From Cryptomeria japonica (Eukaryota > Streptophyta > Pinopsida > Cupressales > Cupressaceae): a DNA stretch of 60,000 bases. This document shows positions 9,639-21,182 of this stretch, one piece after another. The stretch lies in the NCBI RefSeq assembly GCF_030272615.1, contig NC_081410.1:143503349-143563348 (forward strand). The letters are read 5' to 3'. The position numbers and the translations under genes were made by a program. The first letter of the stretch is position 1. Every line of letters begins with the position of its first letter. The notes beneath the pieces were generated by a model. It was not told the origin of the DNA and made no database searches. It saw only the letters and a list, made by a program, of their open reading frames with translations.

Positions 9639-10979
9639 TTATGCACATAATTCAAAGTTTTCATCTCTAGGATACCATAAGCCAAGATTTGTAGTGACTT
9701 GTAAGTACCAGAAAATCCTTTTTACTGTTGATTCATGATTTTCTTTAGGATTAATTTGAAATCTTGAAACAATACATACTGCATTCATAATATCAGGTCT
9801 TGTTTGTGTCAAATATAGTAGGCCTCCTATAATAGATTTATACATAGTCAGATTAACAGGTGTAGATTCATCCCTTAGAGATAATTTGTCATTTGTAGTC
9901 ATAGGTGTGCTTACCAGTTTAGAGTTTTCCATTCCAAATTTCTTTAGTAGCTCCTTCAAGTACTTAGATTGACTCAAGAATATACCTTTATCAGTCTATG
10001 AAATCTGCATTCCTAAAAAGAATTTTATGTCTCCAATCATATACATTTCAAATTCTTGTTGCATTTCAATAGAAAAGTCTTTACATAATCCATCTTCTCC
10101 TCCAAAGATTATATCATCAACAAAAACTTCTATAACCAAGATGTCATCATTAGTCACTTTGTAGTATAGATTGATGTCAGCATTACCTTTAAAAAAACCA
10201 ATCTTCAAAAGACATTTATCCAATCTTGCATACCAAGCTCTTGGAGCTTACTTCAACCCATACAAAGCTTTCCTTAACCTGCAAACCATATCTTTGTTAT
10301 TTGTCAAAGAAAATCCATCAGGTTGTTCAATGTAAACTTATTCTTCAAGATCTCCATTCAGAAATGCACATTTGATATCCATTTGATATACTTTGTAGTT
10401 CTTGTGTGCTGTAAAAGCCAAGAATAATCTGACTGCCTCAATTCTAGCTACCAGTGCAAAGGTTTCATTGTAATCAATTCCTTCTTTCTGTGAATACCCC
10501 TTACACACTAGTCTTGCTTTATTTTTGATTACCTTACCATCTTCATTAAGTTTGTTTCTGAATACCCATTTAGTTCCAATTACATTTTTGTCTTTAGGTC
10601 GGGGAACTATTATCCATGTGTTATTCTTTTCAATTTGTTCTAATTCTTCTTCCATAGCTTTAATCCAGTGTTTATCTTCACATGCCTCATTAAATGATGA
10701 TGGTTCAACTTGATAAATAAGACATACCTCTTCATTTGCCAGTCTTCCTTTTGTCATAACTCCTTGATACTTGTTCCCAATTATCTGATCTTCAGAGTGA
10801 TTCAGTCTTACATATCGGGGTGTCTTCGTTTGCCGTTGTTCCTTAGTTACAGTGGAATTTTCAGATGATACCGGTGTAACTGGATCTTCATTCTGTACTG
10901 ATGGGTTCAATGTAGGTTCATTTGTTAGTATCTTTGTTGCTAGTTCAGAGTCTATATACCTTGAAGTTCCTCTAAACTA
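9639..10979 (-). pseudogene. pol: C1 reverse transcriptase
   Basis: A copia-type RT (RVT_2) runs on the minus strand in the same frame as gag. Visible in order are the start of RT ([16 protein letters not shown]), [39 protein letters not shown], the catalytic FVDDIIFGG (both Asp kept), FFLGMQIS, then KFGMENSKLVSTPM and the GLLYLTQTRPDI motif. Premature stops occur near 10335 (just after the DLEE motif), near 10247 (in the GLK-AP motif), and at 9996 and 10980. Several of these could come from a CAA or CAG codon by one C-to-T change. The RT is therefore inactive as written, although its core is unusually well preserved. Confidence 0.9.
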
Positions 10980-11129
10980 TTCATCAATCTTCACATTTGT
11001 ACTCTCAACAATTTTCTGCAATTTTTTGTTAAAACATCTATATGCCTTGCTCTTAGATGAATAACCAATAAATATTCCTTCATCGCTTCTAGGATCAAAT
11101 TTGCCAATATACTCATCTCTTCTAATATA

Positions 11130-12320
11130 TCATTTACTTCCAAATATTCTGAAATATTTAGGAGTAGGAGTAATACCAAACCATAGTTCATGAGGGGTCT
11201 TATCGTTTTCTCCTTTGATGTGAACTTTGTTGAAAGTGTAGACCGTTGTACTCACTGCTTCTCTCCAATATACATGTGGTATATTTTCTTTTGATAACAT
11301 ACTTCTAGCTACATCCAAGATAGTTTTGTTTTTCCTTTCTACAACTCCATTCTGTTGTGGTGTCTGGGGTGTTGATAACTGTCTTATAATTCCATTCACT
11401 TCATAGAATGTATTAAATTCCTTAGATGTAACTTCTCCTCCTTGATCTGATCTCAGACATTTGATTTTCTTACCGGTTTCATTTTCTACCATTGCCTTGA
11501 ATAGTTTGAATTTCCCAAGTGCTTCCGATTTTTCTCTGAGAAAAGTAACCCAACACATTCTAGAATAGTCATCAATGATTAGCATGAAATATCTATCACC
11601 TTGTAAGCTTTTAGTTCTAGCTGGACCACATAAATTAGTATGAATTAATTCAAGAGCATTATTGTATTTTTTTGGAATACTTTTAAAAGATGCTCTAACT
11701 TGTTTTCCAAATTGACATTCCTTACATACCGGATTGTGAGGTTTAACAATCTTAGGTAAATCTCTAACTGCCTTAGTAGTACTAATTTTCACAATGCAAT
11801 CAAAATTTACATGACAGAGTCTCTTATGCCATAGCCAACTTTCATCAATGTCTACAATTAAGCATGTCTTCTCTTTGTTATTCAAATGAAAGATATTACC
11901 TCTAGTTTGATTACCGGTTGCAATTTCCAAACCAGTTCCGTTCATGATTTTGCATTTTCCATTCTTGAATTGTAACTGAAATCCTTTCTCAACTAATTGA
12001 CCAACACTCAATAGATTCTGCTTTAAACCTTCAACATAGTAAACATTGTCAGTATTATGCTTACCATCAAGAGATATAGTACCCTTACCTTTGATCAAAC
12101 AAGCTTTATCATCTCCAAATCTTACTAAACCTCCATTATATTCCTGAAAAGTCAAGAATTTACTTTTATCACCAATCATGTGATGTGAGCATCCTGAGTC
12201 TATGATCCATTCATCCTTTACTTCAACTTTAGCTACCAAGGCCTGCTCTACCAGTTGAACAGTAGGTGCTGGTGGATCTTCTGTTATAGCAACAAAGACC
12301 CATCCATTTTCTGTCGGATC
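11130..12320 (-). pseudogene. pol: C1 protease and integrase
   Basis: The frame continues from gag through a single TAG at 12321. The protease shows WIIDSGCSHHMIGDKS, with the Asp-Ser-Gly active site intact. The GAG-pre-integrase region follows with LWHKRLCHV and CKECQFGK (the integrase HHCC zinc site). The integrase core has LCGPARTKSLQGDRYFMLII, RSDQGGEV and TPQQNGVVERKN, giving the D, D and E of the DDE triad. The open frame ends at TGA 11130, where related proteins keep reading, and further in-frame coding resumes to 10980. Integrase would join the cDNA to the genome in the nucleus. Confidence 0.9.
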
Positions 12321-13316
12321 CTAATCAGAGTCATCGGTGACTCCTTCATCAGCAAGATAACAAGATTTTTCTTTATTCTTCTTAAATCTGTATCTCTGAT
12401 ATTCAGGGTTAGGCTTGTATGTCCTTCTAGCTTCTTCTCTTAGTCTAGCATTTCTATCAGGGCATCTTGAAGCCATATGACCAATCTTATTACAGTTAAA
12501 ACATTTAAAGGGTGCTTTACCTTCATACTTACTTCCAACTGGACCTTTAGGCATTTTCCTTGCAAATAGTGCTTCAAGTTCTGCATTTTCTCTCCTGCTT
12601 TCTTCAAGTTCTCTTGCATAAAAGGCTTTCCAATCAGATTTGTCAAATGATGGTGCAGATGATGTTGATGCCTTAAAAGCTAAATCTGTCTTTATAGTAG
12701 CAATAGGACCAAATTCCTCAATTTCAAAAGCTAAAAGTTTTCCAATCAATGTATACCTATTTATTGATGTATTAGGTATTGTTCTTATCTCATTTATAGC
12801 AGTAAATTTCATTTTGTATGCCAGTGGAAATCCTCTTAAAACTTTTGAAACAATTTCATCTTCACTTAAGGTTCCTCCACAACATTTAATACCTAAAACA
12901 ATTTCATTTACTCTTTCCATAAAAGCAGTAATCCTTTCATCTTCTTCCATTTTCAGATTTTCATACCTGACCCGGAAGCTTTCAAGTTTTGCAATTTTGA
13001 CCATGGAATCTCCTTCATTCAATGTTTCCAAATGGTCCCAAATAGCTTTAGTAGTAGATCTATCTGAAAATCCCATGATTTCTTGATATGATAATGCGCT
13101 TAAAAGTGCTTCTCTTGCTTTGCAATCATTTTCCTCATCTTTAGCCAAGTTAGGTGGATTAGGCTGACTCTAAGTAGGAGCAGTATAGTCATTCTTTGTA
13201 ACTTCCAGGATGTCCTTCCCAATGCATTTCAGATGTGTCTCCATCTTGATCTTCCATATGCCATAGTTGGTTCCATCAAGTTTAGGATTGTCCTTCCTAA
13301 AATAGTTAGAAGACAT
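12321..13316 (-). pseudogene. gag: C1 gag with CCHC zinc knuckle
   Basis: The most likely start is ATG 13316 (MSSNYFRKDNPKLDGTNYGI), 57 bases inside the priming site, followed by the copia gag signature WKIKMETHL. An in-frame TAG near 13171 interrupts it, leaving an open frame from 13148. The middle is the UBN2-type gag domain (MGFSDRSTTKAIWDHLE, KLESFRVRYENLKMEEDERI). The zinc knuckle is CFNCNKIGHMASRC (CX2CX4HX4C). The frame ends at TAG 12321 after DDSD, and the same frame reads on into protease, so gag and pol were one polyprotein. Confidence 0.9.
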
Positions 13317-13358
13317 TGGATCTCCTCAAGTTGTTAAACTTCTGCAAAAGAGGACTTC

Positions 13359-13370
13359 GCTCCAATACCA
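13359..13370 (-). other. C1 primer-binding site
   Basis: On the minus strand TGGTATTGGAGC lies two bases after the 5' LTR end (CA). It is a variant of the plant initiator-Met tRNA site and confirms that the right-hand LTR is the 5' one. Confidence 0.88.
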
Positions 13371-13372
13371 AT

Positions 13373-14436
13373 TGTTAGGTCCCAAAGACAACTAAGAGGA
13401 GGGCGGGGGTGAATTAGTTGTCAAATAAATTCAAACCAAAAACAACTTAACTCAACTTAATGCTTAATACTAGTAAACCAAACTTTAATGTTGGTAGACA
13501 GTTTATCAGTTAATTGTAGTAGCGGTAAAGAATAATGCATGAAACAGAAAGATAATAACATCCACAACACATAACACCAATATTTGTATGTGGAAACCCT
13601 GTAAGGGGAAAAACCACGGTGGGAAACCTTACCCACAATCAGATGATACTACTACAAATAGTATGTGTATACAAATGGGGTCTACACATGCAGAAAGGCC
13701 AAGCGCCTAGAGCTCACTTCTCAAACACAAAATGGGAGTCACACTGACTACAATTGGATGATTAAATCTAATAATAATATACTGCTCAAAATAGCATCTT
13801 CACATGCTGGATTCAGTATCGGTGTAGTTCTAATTTCGTTCACAAAAACCTTCCTTCAACCTTCAAATGATGTCTGTGTGTATAGCTCTTCTTATTCTCA
13901 CATATACTGAATTATTATTCTTTCTTCAATCGCATATCAATCTTACAAATAAGATCTTACATTTATACCATAACCTAAGATGAATTTTAGTAGGTCGGCT
14001 CTAAAAGATATTACAATAAAAACAATTTACAAGTAAATCAATAACCAATGCAATATCCGATTCAACATGTCAGCTTAATGCATTTACAACAATAATAAAT
14101 CATCTCCATAGCATGTCGTGTTGATCTGGAATAGATAAGCCTGTCAGTGCTTATTCTGGACTTATTTGCCGGTAACAGCAAATATACAAACTCGAATATA
14201 CCAACGAACAAATATCCAAGAAAAAGTGTCAAAATGATGTCTTCGATATAATCAAGTGTTTTCCATATCATTCCAAGTGCTAGTGAACAATATATCCTAC
14301 CGGTGTACCATATACCAGTGACTATGCATAAAGTCATTTGCTTGCCGGTGAACATTGACTATGCTCCAAAGTGCCAGAGTTGATAAGTATTCGTAGGTGT
14401 TGACATCAATGACAAAACCATACCAAAATACCAATA
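13373..14436 (-). repeat. C1 5' LTR
   Basis: About 1,064 bp, closely matching 7725-8783. The outer end reads TATTGG instead of TGTTGG on the minus strand (a G-to-A change in the terminal TG). The inner end is the canonical CA before the priming site. Confidence 0.95.
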
Positions 14437-15322
14437 GATGAGGACCAACCCTCCCTTCTTTTATGTTAAAGGTATCGGTATCGAAGCAGAGAGTTGGATT
14501 ATCAGTTTGGATCTATGTTTCGCCATGTTCCCATATAGTAGAAACATCAGGGCGAGATGTGATATCATGCATCTTGATAGTTTTTCATCGATCTGGTGGA
14601 GATTAGAGGAGAAGATCGGTGTGTGTATTAACACCGTATCATGGGAGATACTTTTGGAGAGATTCAGGGCACAATTTTTCTCACCCTAGTGGAGGCAGTC
14701 TCGGGCAGACGAGTTCTACGCTTTGCTTCAGTATGGTTCATCAGTAGACCAGTTTGAGCACAGGTTCTATGAGCTTAAACAGTATGTTGGGATTGGTAAC
14801 AATGAGGCAATGCTTGTTCAACACTTCTTGAGGGGTCTAAATGACCACATCAGTGGAGGAGTGAGAGTGTTTGAGCCAGCTTCAGTTGAGGTAGCCATGG
14901 CGAAAGCCAAGTTGGTTGAGCAAAACCTTAGCCATGCACATGGTGGTCAGTCGAGGGTGCAGATAGGGAGTGTTCCTTTCAGTGGACCCAGAGCTCATGG
15001 GAACCAGTCCCAACCAGCTGCATCATTTAGGAGTCCTTAGGCACCCGCTAAGGGTGGACAGCAGCAGCAGTAGCTGTTGAGACCGAAACAGTTTCAGGGC
15101 TAGCAGGGTGGCAACTCTCAGCATAGGAGGAACAGGAACTGACAGAGGAGCAGACAGGGTCTTCCAGGGTAGTCCTCTTAGGGTGCATCTCAGGCCCCTA
15201 GTAGGGGAAGCTTTTAGCAGTCCAGTGGGCCAACTGGAGGTAGAGGACCAGGTAGGGGAGCTTGCTTCTCTTGTGGATAGTTTGATCATATAACCGCTCA
15301 GTGCCATCAGTGTTCTCACCAG
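14437..15322 (+). pseudogene. gag: G1 gag, C-terminal part with zinc knuckle
   Basis: The gag frame resumes at MRTNPPFF right after C1 and runs in one frame into protease. The capsid domain carries the usual gypsy gag signatures, including a Trp-rich region, LLERFRAQFF and SVDQFEHRFYELKQY. A Gln/Gly/Arg-rich tail and a CX2CX4HX4C knuckle at 15263-15304 (CFSCG, stop, FDHITAQC) follow. Premature stops are at 14687, 15038, 15071, 15101, 15140, 15170, 15179, 15215 and 15278. Eight are TAG and one TGA, mostly in a Gln-rich stretch where CAG is the likely ancestor. No frameshift is seen. Confidence 0.9.
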
Positions 15323-15946
15323 ATGGGGAGTCAAAGGCCAACAACATCAGAGCAGACAGTAGGGGATGTAGGTAGATCCCATAGAGGGTTTGTAGCGGTT
15401 GATGACCGCCAGGCTGAGCACCAGGGTACAGTTATTAAGACTGTAGGTGTGGTGTGTGGTATTCCTATCTCTGTGCTTTTTGACTCCGGTGCTTTAGATT
15501 CTTTCATTTCTTCGTCCATTGTGGAACGGTGTTGGCTCGCATCTGCTAAGCAGGCGGATAGGTGGCAAGTAGAGTTGGCTACTGAGGTGCGCGTGTTCAT
15601 AGATGCCTTTGTTCTTAGTTGTGAGTTGGACCTAGGACCCTTTGTGACTTTTGTTGACCTTCGAGTCATTCCTTTGGGGTCCTATGGAGTAGTGTTGGGG
15701 ATGGATTGGCTATCATTTCATAGTGCTCATGTAGACTGTCGTCAGAAGATAGTAGAGTGTTTAGATGACCATGGCAGAAAAGTGGGGATCATTGGAGTTC
15801 AGAGATCTATATCCTTACATATTATTTCCGCTATGCAACTTAAGCGGTGTATGTGTCAAGGATGCCAGCTTTTTGTAGTTGCTCTTGAGGATATGGATGA
15901 GGGAGAGAGTCAAGCAATCACTCTTGATGGTCACCCTATTCTTTGA
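15323..15946 (+). pseudogene. pol: G1 aspartic protease and linker to RT
   Basis: In the same frame as gag. The retropepsin-like domain has the active-site loop VLFDSGALDSFIS and, further on, LGMDWLSFHSAHVDC, both standard for plant gypsy elements. The linker ends in a TGA at 15944, in front of the EYADVFP motif that normally precedes RT. The protease would cut the gag-pol polyprotein. The active-site triplet Asp-Ser-Gly is intact. Confidence 0.92.
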
Positions 15947-16702
15947 GAGTATGCTGATGTGTTTCCATTGGATATTCGTCATATGCCTCCGAAGCAAGAC
16001 ATAGACTTTCACATTAACTTGGTTCCTCATGCAGAACCTATTTCAAGAGCTCCATATCAGATGACTACTCGGGAGTTGAGTGAGTTGAAGTTGCAGATGG
16101 AGGAATTGTTGGCCAAGGGGTTCATTCCTCCTAGTGTTTCTCCTTGGGGTGCGCTTGTTATCTTCGTTAAGAAGAAGGATGGTTCCCTTCGGTTATGCAT
16201 TGATTATCGACAGTTGAATAAGGTAACTATCCAGAATCGATATCCATTGCCTCGTATAGATGATCTTTTCGATCAGGTGAAGGGAGCCAAGGTGTTCTCT
16301 AAGATTGATCTGAAATCTGGGTATCATCAGTTGTGCATTCATAATGCAAACATTCATAAGACGATGTTTCATACTTGTTATGGTCACTATGAGTTCACAG
16401 TGGTTCCATTTGGGTTGACAAACGTGCCTTCAGTTTTCATGTGCCTCATGAATGGGGTTTTTCGCACCTACCTTGATCATTTTATCCTTGTGTTCTTGGA
16501 TGACATATTGATTTATTCTAGATCTATGGAAGAGCATGAGGGTCACTTACGACAGGTATTGCAGTGCTTGAGGGAGAATCAACTTTATGCCAATTTGGTG
16601 AAGTGTGATTTCTTCCAGTCGGAGGTGAACTATCTTGGTCATGTAGTTTCGGGAGAGGGTGTATCTATGGATCCTTCAAAGATCCAAGCCATAGTGGATT
16701 AG
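15947..16702 (+). pseudogene. pol: G1 reverse transcriptase
   Basis: Ty3/gypsy RT (RVT_1) in the gag-protease frame. Motifs in order: [78 protein letters not shown], the catalytic [11 protein letters not shown] (both Asp present), and [12 protein letters not shown] near the end. It is bounded by stops at 15944 (TGA) and 16700 (TAG, at a position that is usually Trp in the WPAP motif). There is no internal lesion over about 245 codons, so the RT core itself is intact. Confidence 0.95.
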
Positions 16703-17341
16703 CCAGCGCCGATCAATGTTTCAGAAGTTCAAAGTTTTATGGGTTTGGTCGGATATTACCATCGCTTTGTTCAGGGTTTTTATCGGATAGGTCACCCGAT
16801 TACTTCCCTTCAGAGGAAAGGGAAGAAGTTTGTTTGGTCAGTGCAATGTGAGTCAGCTTTTCGTACCTTGAAGGAACTCCTTGTTAGTGCTTCGATTTTG
16901 GCAGTCCCTAATCCATCCAGAGATTTTATGGTATGCACATATGCCTCTTTAGAAGGTATAGGTGCAGTGCTTATGCAGGATGGATATGTGGTTGCCTATG
17001 AATCTTGCAAACTCAAGGACCACGAGTTGACCTATCTAGTTCATGATTTGGAGTTGGCAGCTGTAGTGCATGCATTGGTTATATGGCGACATTTTTTGTT
17101 AGGGCGTCAGTTTGAGCTACATAGTGATCACTGTAGTTTGCAGTATATCTTCATGCAGCCGAACTTGAATGCTCGACAGTGAAGATGGATGGAATTCCTC
17201 TGCGAGTATGATTTTGAGGTTTGATATATTCATGGGAAAGAGAACGTAGTGGTGGATTCTTTGAGTCATAGGCCGCATGAAGTTTCAACATTGTCCCTTG
17301 GAGTGGACTTCAGAAAGAGAATTCTTGGAGTTCTTCCTTAG
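16703..17341 (+). pseudogene. pol: G1 RT connection and RNase H
   Basis: Same frame. The connection region reads FMGLVGYYHRFVQGF and PITSLQRKGKKFVW. RNase H begins at FMVCTYASLEGIGAVLMQ, where family members normally have TDAS. The first catalytic Asp is therefore Tyr here (GAT to TAT type). Later motifs YESCKLKDHE, LELAAVVHAL, FELHSDHCSLQYIF and YIHGKENVVVD are recognisable. Stops at 17180 (TGA), 17222 (TGA) and 17339 (TAG) sit where Arg, Arg and Gln are usual. Confidence 0.9.
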
Positions 17342-18343
17342 GATACTTGGTATCAGGATGTTAGAGCCGTGATGGATTCCGAAAGGCCATTAGAGGGTAG
17401 ACATTCTGGTTATAGCCTTGAGACAGATGATCTTCTTCGTCATCTTGGTCAGATCTATGTACCTCCTTTGGAGGGTCTTCGCATTTTGATCATGACTGAG
17501 GCCCATCGTGCACCTTATTCGGCACATCCAGGTGTCAGGAAGATGCACACAAATCTTAGATAGATTTCTCATTAGGCTCACATGAAACGTGACATTGTTG
17601 ATTTCATGTCGAAGTGTTTGGAATGTCAGCTGCTGAAGGTGGAGTATCAGCACCCGGCAGGACTTTTACAGCCCAATATAGTACCGGATTGGAAATAAGA
17701 CATCATTTCCATGGATTTCATTGTTGGGTTGCCTGTTTCTTCATGTTTTCATGATGCCATCATGGTCATTGTTGACAGGTTGACCAAGGTTGCTCATTTT
17801 GTTCCTATTTGAGCTTCCTATACGACAGTAGTGGTTTCTCGGGTTTTCTTGGAAGATGTAGTGAGACTGCATGAGATTCCAAGGTGGATCATTTCTGATA
17901 GAGATCCTGTCTTTACCTCAGCATTGTGGACCTCACTTCAACATGCTTTGAGGACTCAATTGAACTTCAGTTTAGCTTATCATCTAGAGACAGATGGTCA
18001 GACTGAGCGTGTGAATCAAGTTTTGGAGGACATGCTTTGCATGTATGTTATGGACCAACAGTCATGCTAGGAGGATTATATTTATCTAGTGGAGTTTTCT
18101 TATAACAATGGATATCATAGCTCCATAGGTATGTCTCCTTTCCAAGCATTGTACAGTCGTCCTTGCCGTACTCCTTTGAGTTGGGATCGGTTAGAAGACA
18201 GTGTGTGTATAGGACCGGATATGCTTCGAGAGATGGAGCAGCAGGTTGAGCGGATTTGTGAGCATTTGGTAGCTACACAAGATAGGTAGAAGAAGTATGC
18301 ACATGCTCATAGGCTATATCGTCAGTTTTCTATTGGCAATAAC
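17342..18343 (+). pseudogene. pol: G1 integrase
   Basis: Same frame. The HHCC zinc domain reads HRAPYSAHPGVRKMH then CLECQLLK. The catalytic core shows ISMDFIVGLP, IISDRDPVFTSALW and TDGQTERVNQVLEDML, supplying the D, D and E residues. EFSYNNGYHSSIGMSPF and LYSRPCRTPLSWD complete the core. Stops are at 17561, 17573, 17696, 17810, 18068 and 18287, all explicable from CAG, CGA or TGG codons. Integrase would insert cDNA into the genome. Confidence 0.93.
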
Positions 18344-18745
18344 ATGTTCTTGAGAGTGCATGCGCGGAAGAGTCCGATCCGTTATGGAAAGGGTTCTAAG
18401 TTGGTACCTCGTTTTGTTGGCCCTTTTGAGATCCTTGAGAGGATAGGACCTGTTGCCTACCGTCTTGCCTTGCCACTGAGTCTATCCCGCATCCATGATG
18501 TTTTTCACGTTTTAGTTCTTCGACCTTATCATCCTGATGTGACACATGTTCTTGATTGGAAAGCTTTGCAGGTCAAGGACGGGAAGCTTTCCATGGAGCC
18601 TATGCGCATTCTTCAGCATAGGGATTTGACCCTTAGGGGTCGTACCATCGAGCAGGTAAGGGTCCTATGGGACCCAAATGATGAGACCTTGGTGACTTGG
18701 GAGGATGCAGTGAAGATGAGAGAGCTCTATTCTTATCTGTTTTAG
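18344..18745 (+). pseudogene. pol: G1 integrase C-terminus and chromodomain-like region
   Basis: The last 134 codons of pol, uninterrupted, end at the natural TAG 18743. The GPF/Y module reads [20 protein letters not shown], followed by [16 protein letters not shown]. The tail [12 protein letters not shown], then [17 protein letters not shown] and YLF matches the chromodomain-like C-terminus of plant Tekay/Del chromoviruses, thought to steer insertion to heterochromatin. Assignment to the Tekay branch is from motif pattern only. Confidence 0.85.
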
Positions 18746-18765
18746 GCTTCTAAGAGTAAGCCTAG

Positions 18766-18780
18766 TTTTGGGGGGCAGAA
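18766..18780 (+). other. G1 polypurine tract
   Basis: TTTTGGGGGGCAGAA directly precedes the LTR start TGTAGTACCC and is the expected plus-strand primer. Confidence 0.85.
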
Positions 18781-20737
18781 TGTAGTACCCTTTCTCGATC
18801 AAACTTGTTAGACTTATATTTTGCTGTAGTTTACTTTTCAGTGGTTACATTATTGCTAAACATTATTCAGACTTATTTGATATTATTTCATGCTTTAATT
18901 AGATATGTGATGTATGCTTTATTACAATATTTCAGTACTTGTGATTAGTGCTATTTTTACGGATTATTGTCATGGACTGACACTTTTACCTTACATATGC
19001 GATGTGTTATTTATATATTGCGTGTTTGCAAGTGTATTGGATGCGAGGGGATGATTTTCCTTCACTCACTCCGGTGAGACAGAAAACGTCACGATTCTCC
19101 TCCATAGGTGTGCATGTCGTGTATTCTATATTTGTATATATGAATGTGTGGTTCGATGATGCAGGATATTGTAGGTACAAGTATCGGGTAGGTACGGGGT
19201 ATCGTCTCCACCTAGCTTCATAGGTCTGAGCATGCCTTATATGTCCGATGGGAGTGGAGGAGATAGTTGTTGACCCTAATTCTTACCCTTAGTTACTCAT
19301 GTGAGTGTCGTCAGTTGGTTGTCCCTCCCGTTTGTTTGACCTTCGAATCTTGTCCATTTGACATTTTTAGAGTCTTCATTTAGTTTTCTTGATTTGTGTG
19401 CCCTAGTGGATTCGATTATTTATTTGAGTTTATGACGTCATTTCATAGTTGGTATAATTAATTTATGTATTATTATGCCTTTGTGTTATGGACTTAGTTA
19501 ATTGAGTGAAGTTATTAGATTTAAATTAATAATTGCTTTATATTGGAAAAGTGACTATATTTAAATCAAGTAGAAAAAAATAAAATAAATAAAGTTAATT
19601 GCATACTATTGCTTTTAGATTTAAAAAAATAAAGATAGAGTTAAATTATTATTATTTCACTTGTTTAGAAAAGTTAATTAAATTCCATGGAGAAAGAAAT
19701 GAATTTTTCAAAAAAATGAAATTCCCATTTACCTTTTTCAAGGAAAATAGAAAAGTAAATTTTATTATTTAAATTATTTTGGATGAGAAAACATTTCAAC
19801 CTAAAAGTTTAGGTTAAAATATTTTTCTATTTATTCCTGTGAGTGCTCTAGAAGAGGGATGCATATTTTTTTTGGAGAAGGCAAAATCTGGAGATTGTTT
19901 GGAAGAAAGATTTGGTTTGGAAATCTGGTTGCAGGATTGAAGCTCTCCAACAAATTTCTTCCTAGAAAGCTCCACAGGTTGGATAGCCTCTACCTTATTT
20001 GTTTATAAAAAAATTATATTTCTTCCCCATGGTGTGAAAAATTGGTTAAATGATTGTAGTTGTTTTGAATTAGTTGTTATGAGATTTAATGGGAATCTCA
20101 GTCCATTATTGATTTAAAATGCAACTCCAATCTCTTTCTGTGATTTATTTCATGTTAAGTTTTTTGTTTAAAATTAATTCTTTCGTTTTTGTTTATGGAT
20201 GGAATTTAATTTTCTGTATGTTGTAGTTTTTAAATTTGTGAAATTGGGGGAGTTATGCTGGCAAAATTTTGCCAAAATTTCCCTCTTGTGCTTCAATTAA
20301 TTATTTTCTTCCTAGAAGTTTCAAAATTTGGAGGAATTCTGAGTTAAAATTCCTCTTCTTCCATTCTTGTTTTGGCCCAAAAATTCAATTGGGGATTGCC
20401 AATCTTTTTAGTTTCCAGCCAATTTGGCTTTGTGGAAGAAATTGTTTGGGATGTGGTGTTTTTCCCAATCTCTATTTTGTCTAAAAGATTGAGTTTTCTG
20501 GTATATTTCTTAACCAAAAAATATTTTGTGTAATTTTAGTTTTATTCCTTTTTAAAATTATTATTATGCTATGACTTTTTTAGAATCTGTTGTCTCAGAG
20601 TGGGGGAATTAAATGTCTGTTAAAATTTAAAAATTAAATCTCGGTTTAAATTTAAAATTTAATTTAAAATTTTTTAAAAAGAAAGATTTTTGGGGTTGCG
20701 TGGCGGGGAGCTAGGCTCAACCCAACCACGCACCCCC

Positions 20738-20885
20738 GAGCAGCTTGCTGCTCTCCCCATATGTGGGGATAGCAGCAGTGCTGCTACCTCATATATGGGG
20801 TAGCAGGCTTGCTGCTACCACGTATATGGGGTAGCAGCAAAGCTGCAACCACATATACATGGTAGCACGTTGCTGCTGTAGCAGT
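20738..20885 (+). repeat. GC-rich hairpin array inside G1 LTR
   Basis: About four units of roughly 31 bp repeat the pattern ATATGGGGTAGCAGC then GCTGCTACC. Each unit contains its own inverted repeat (GTAGCAGC with GCTGCTAC), preceded by GAGCAGCTTGCTGCTC. It stands out as GC-rich inside an AT-rich LTR. It may mark the leader or a structured RNA region of the element; function is unknown. Confidence 0.85.
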
Positions 20886-21171
20886 TGGCCATGGGCCCCA
20901 CCGCTCAGTCTTTTTAATTTTTAATTTTTTTTTTATTAATAAATTAATTTAATTAATATTTTTAGTTTAAAAGTTTTTTTAATTATTATTTTTTTATATA
21001 AGAAAAATAATAAAATAATAATAATTAGATTATTAAATATTTAGATATTTCGGTTTATTTGGGTATTAAAATATATTTTGTTGGGAAATTAAATTTTTAT
21101 TTTAATATATATATTTTAAATGTGATATATTTATATAGTATAAATTCGATGAATATATACTTATGTACTTT

Positions 21172-21182
<11 letters not shown>

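Larger units (their letters stand above)
7725..14436 (-). mobile_element. C1: complete Ty1/copia element nested in G1 gag
   Basis: A full-length 6.7-kb copia element on the minus strand has LTRs at 13373-14436 (5') and 7725-8783 (3'), a priming site inside the right LTR and a polypurine tract inside the left LTR. Internal order is gag, protease, integrase, reverse transcriptase, RNase H, which is diagnostic of copia. One gag-pol frame spans 13316 down to about 9565 with in-frame stops, then a one-base shift before the end of RNase H. The host sequence GATGAGGACCAA of G1 gag occurs on both sides (7711-7722 and 14437-14448). High LTR similarity and few lesions mark it as the youngest large insertion of the 5.8-32 kb block. 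Confidence 0.95.

Noticed and set aside
12321-12323. Programmed stop readthrough between C1 gag and pol
   Set aside because: It is a TAG in frame, but other stops of the same kind occur across the polyprotein, so a mutation is simpler.
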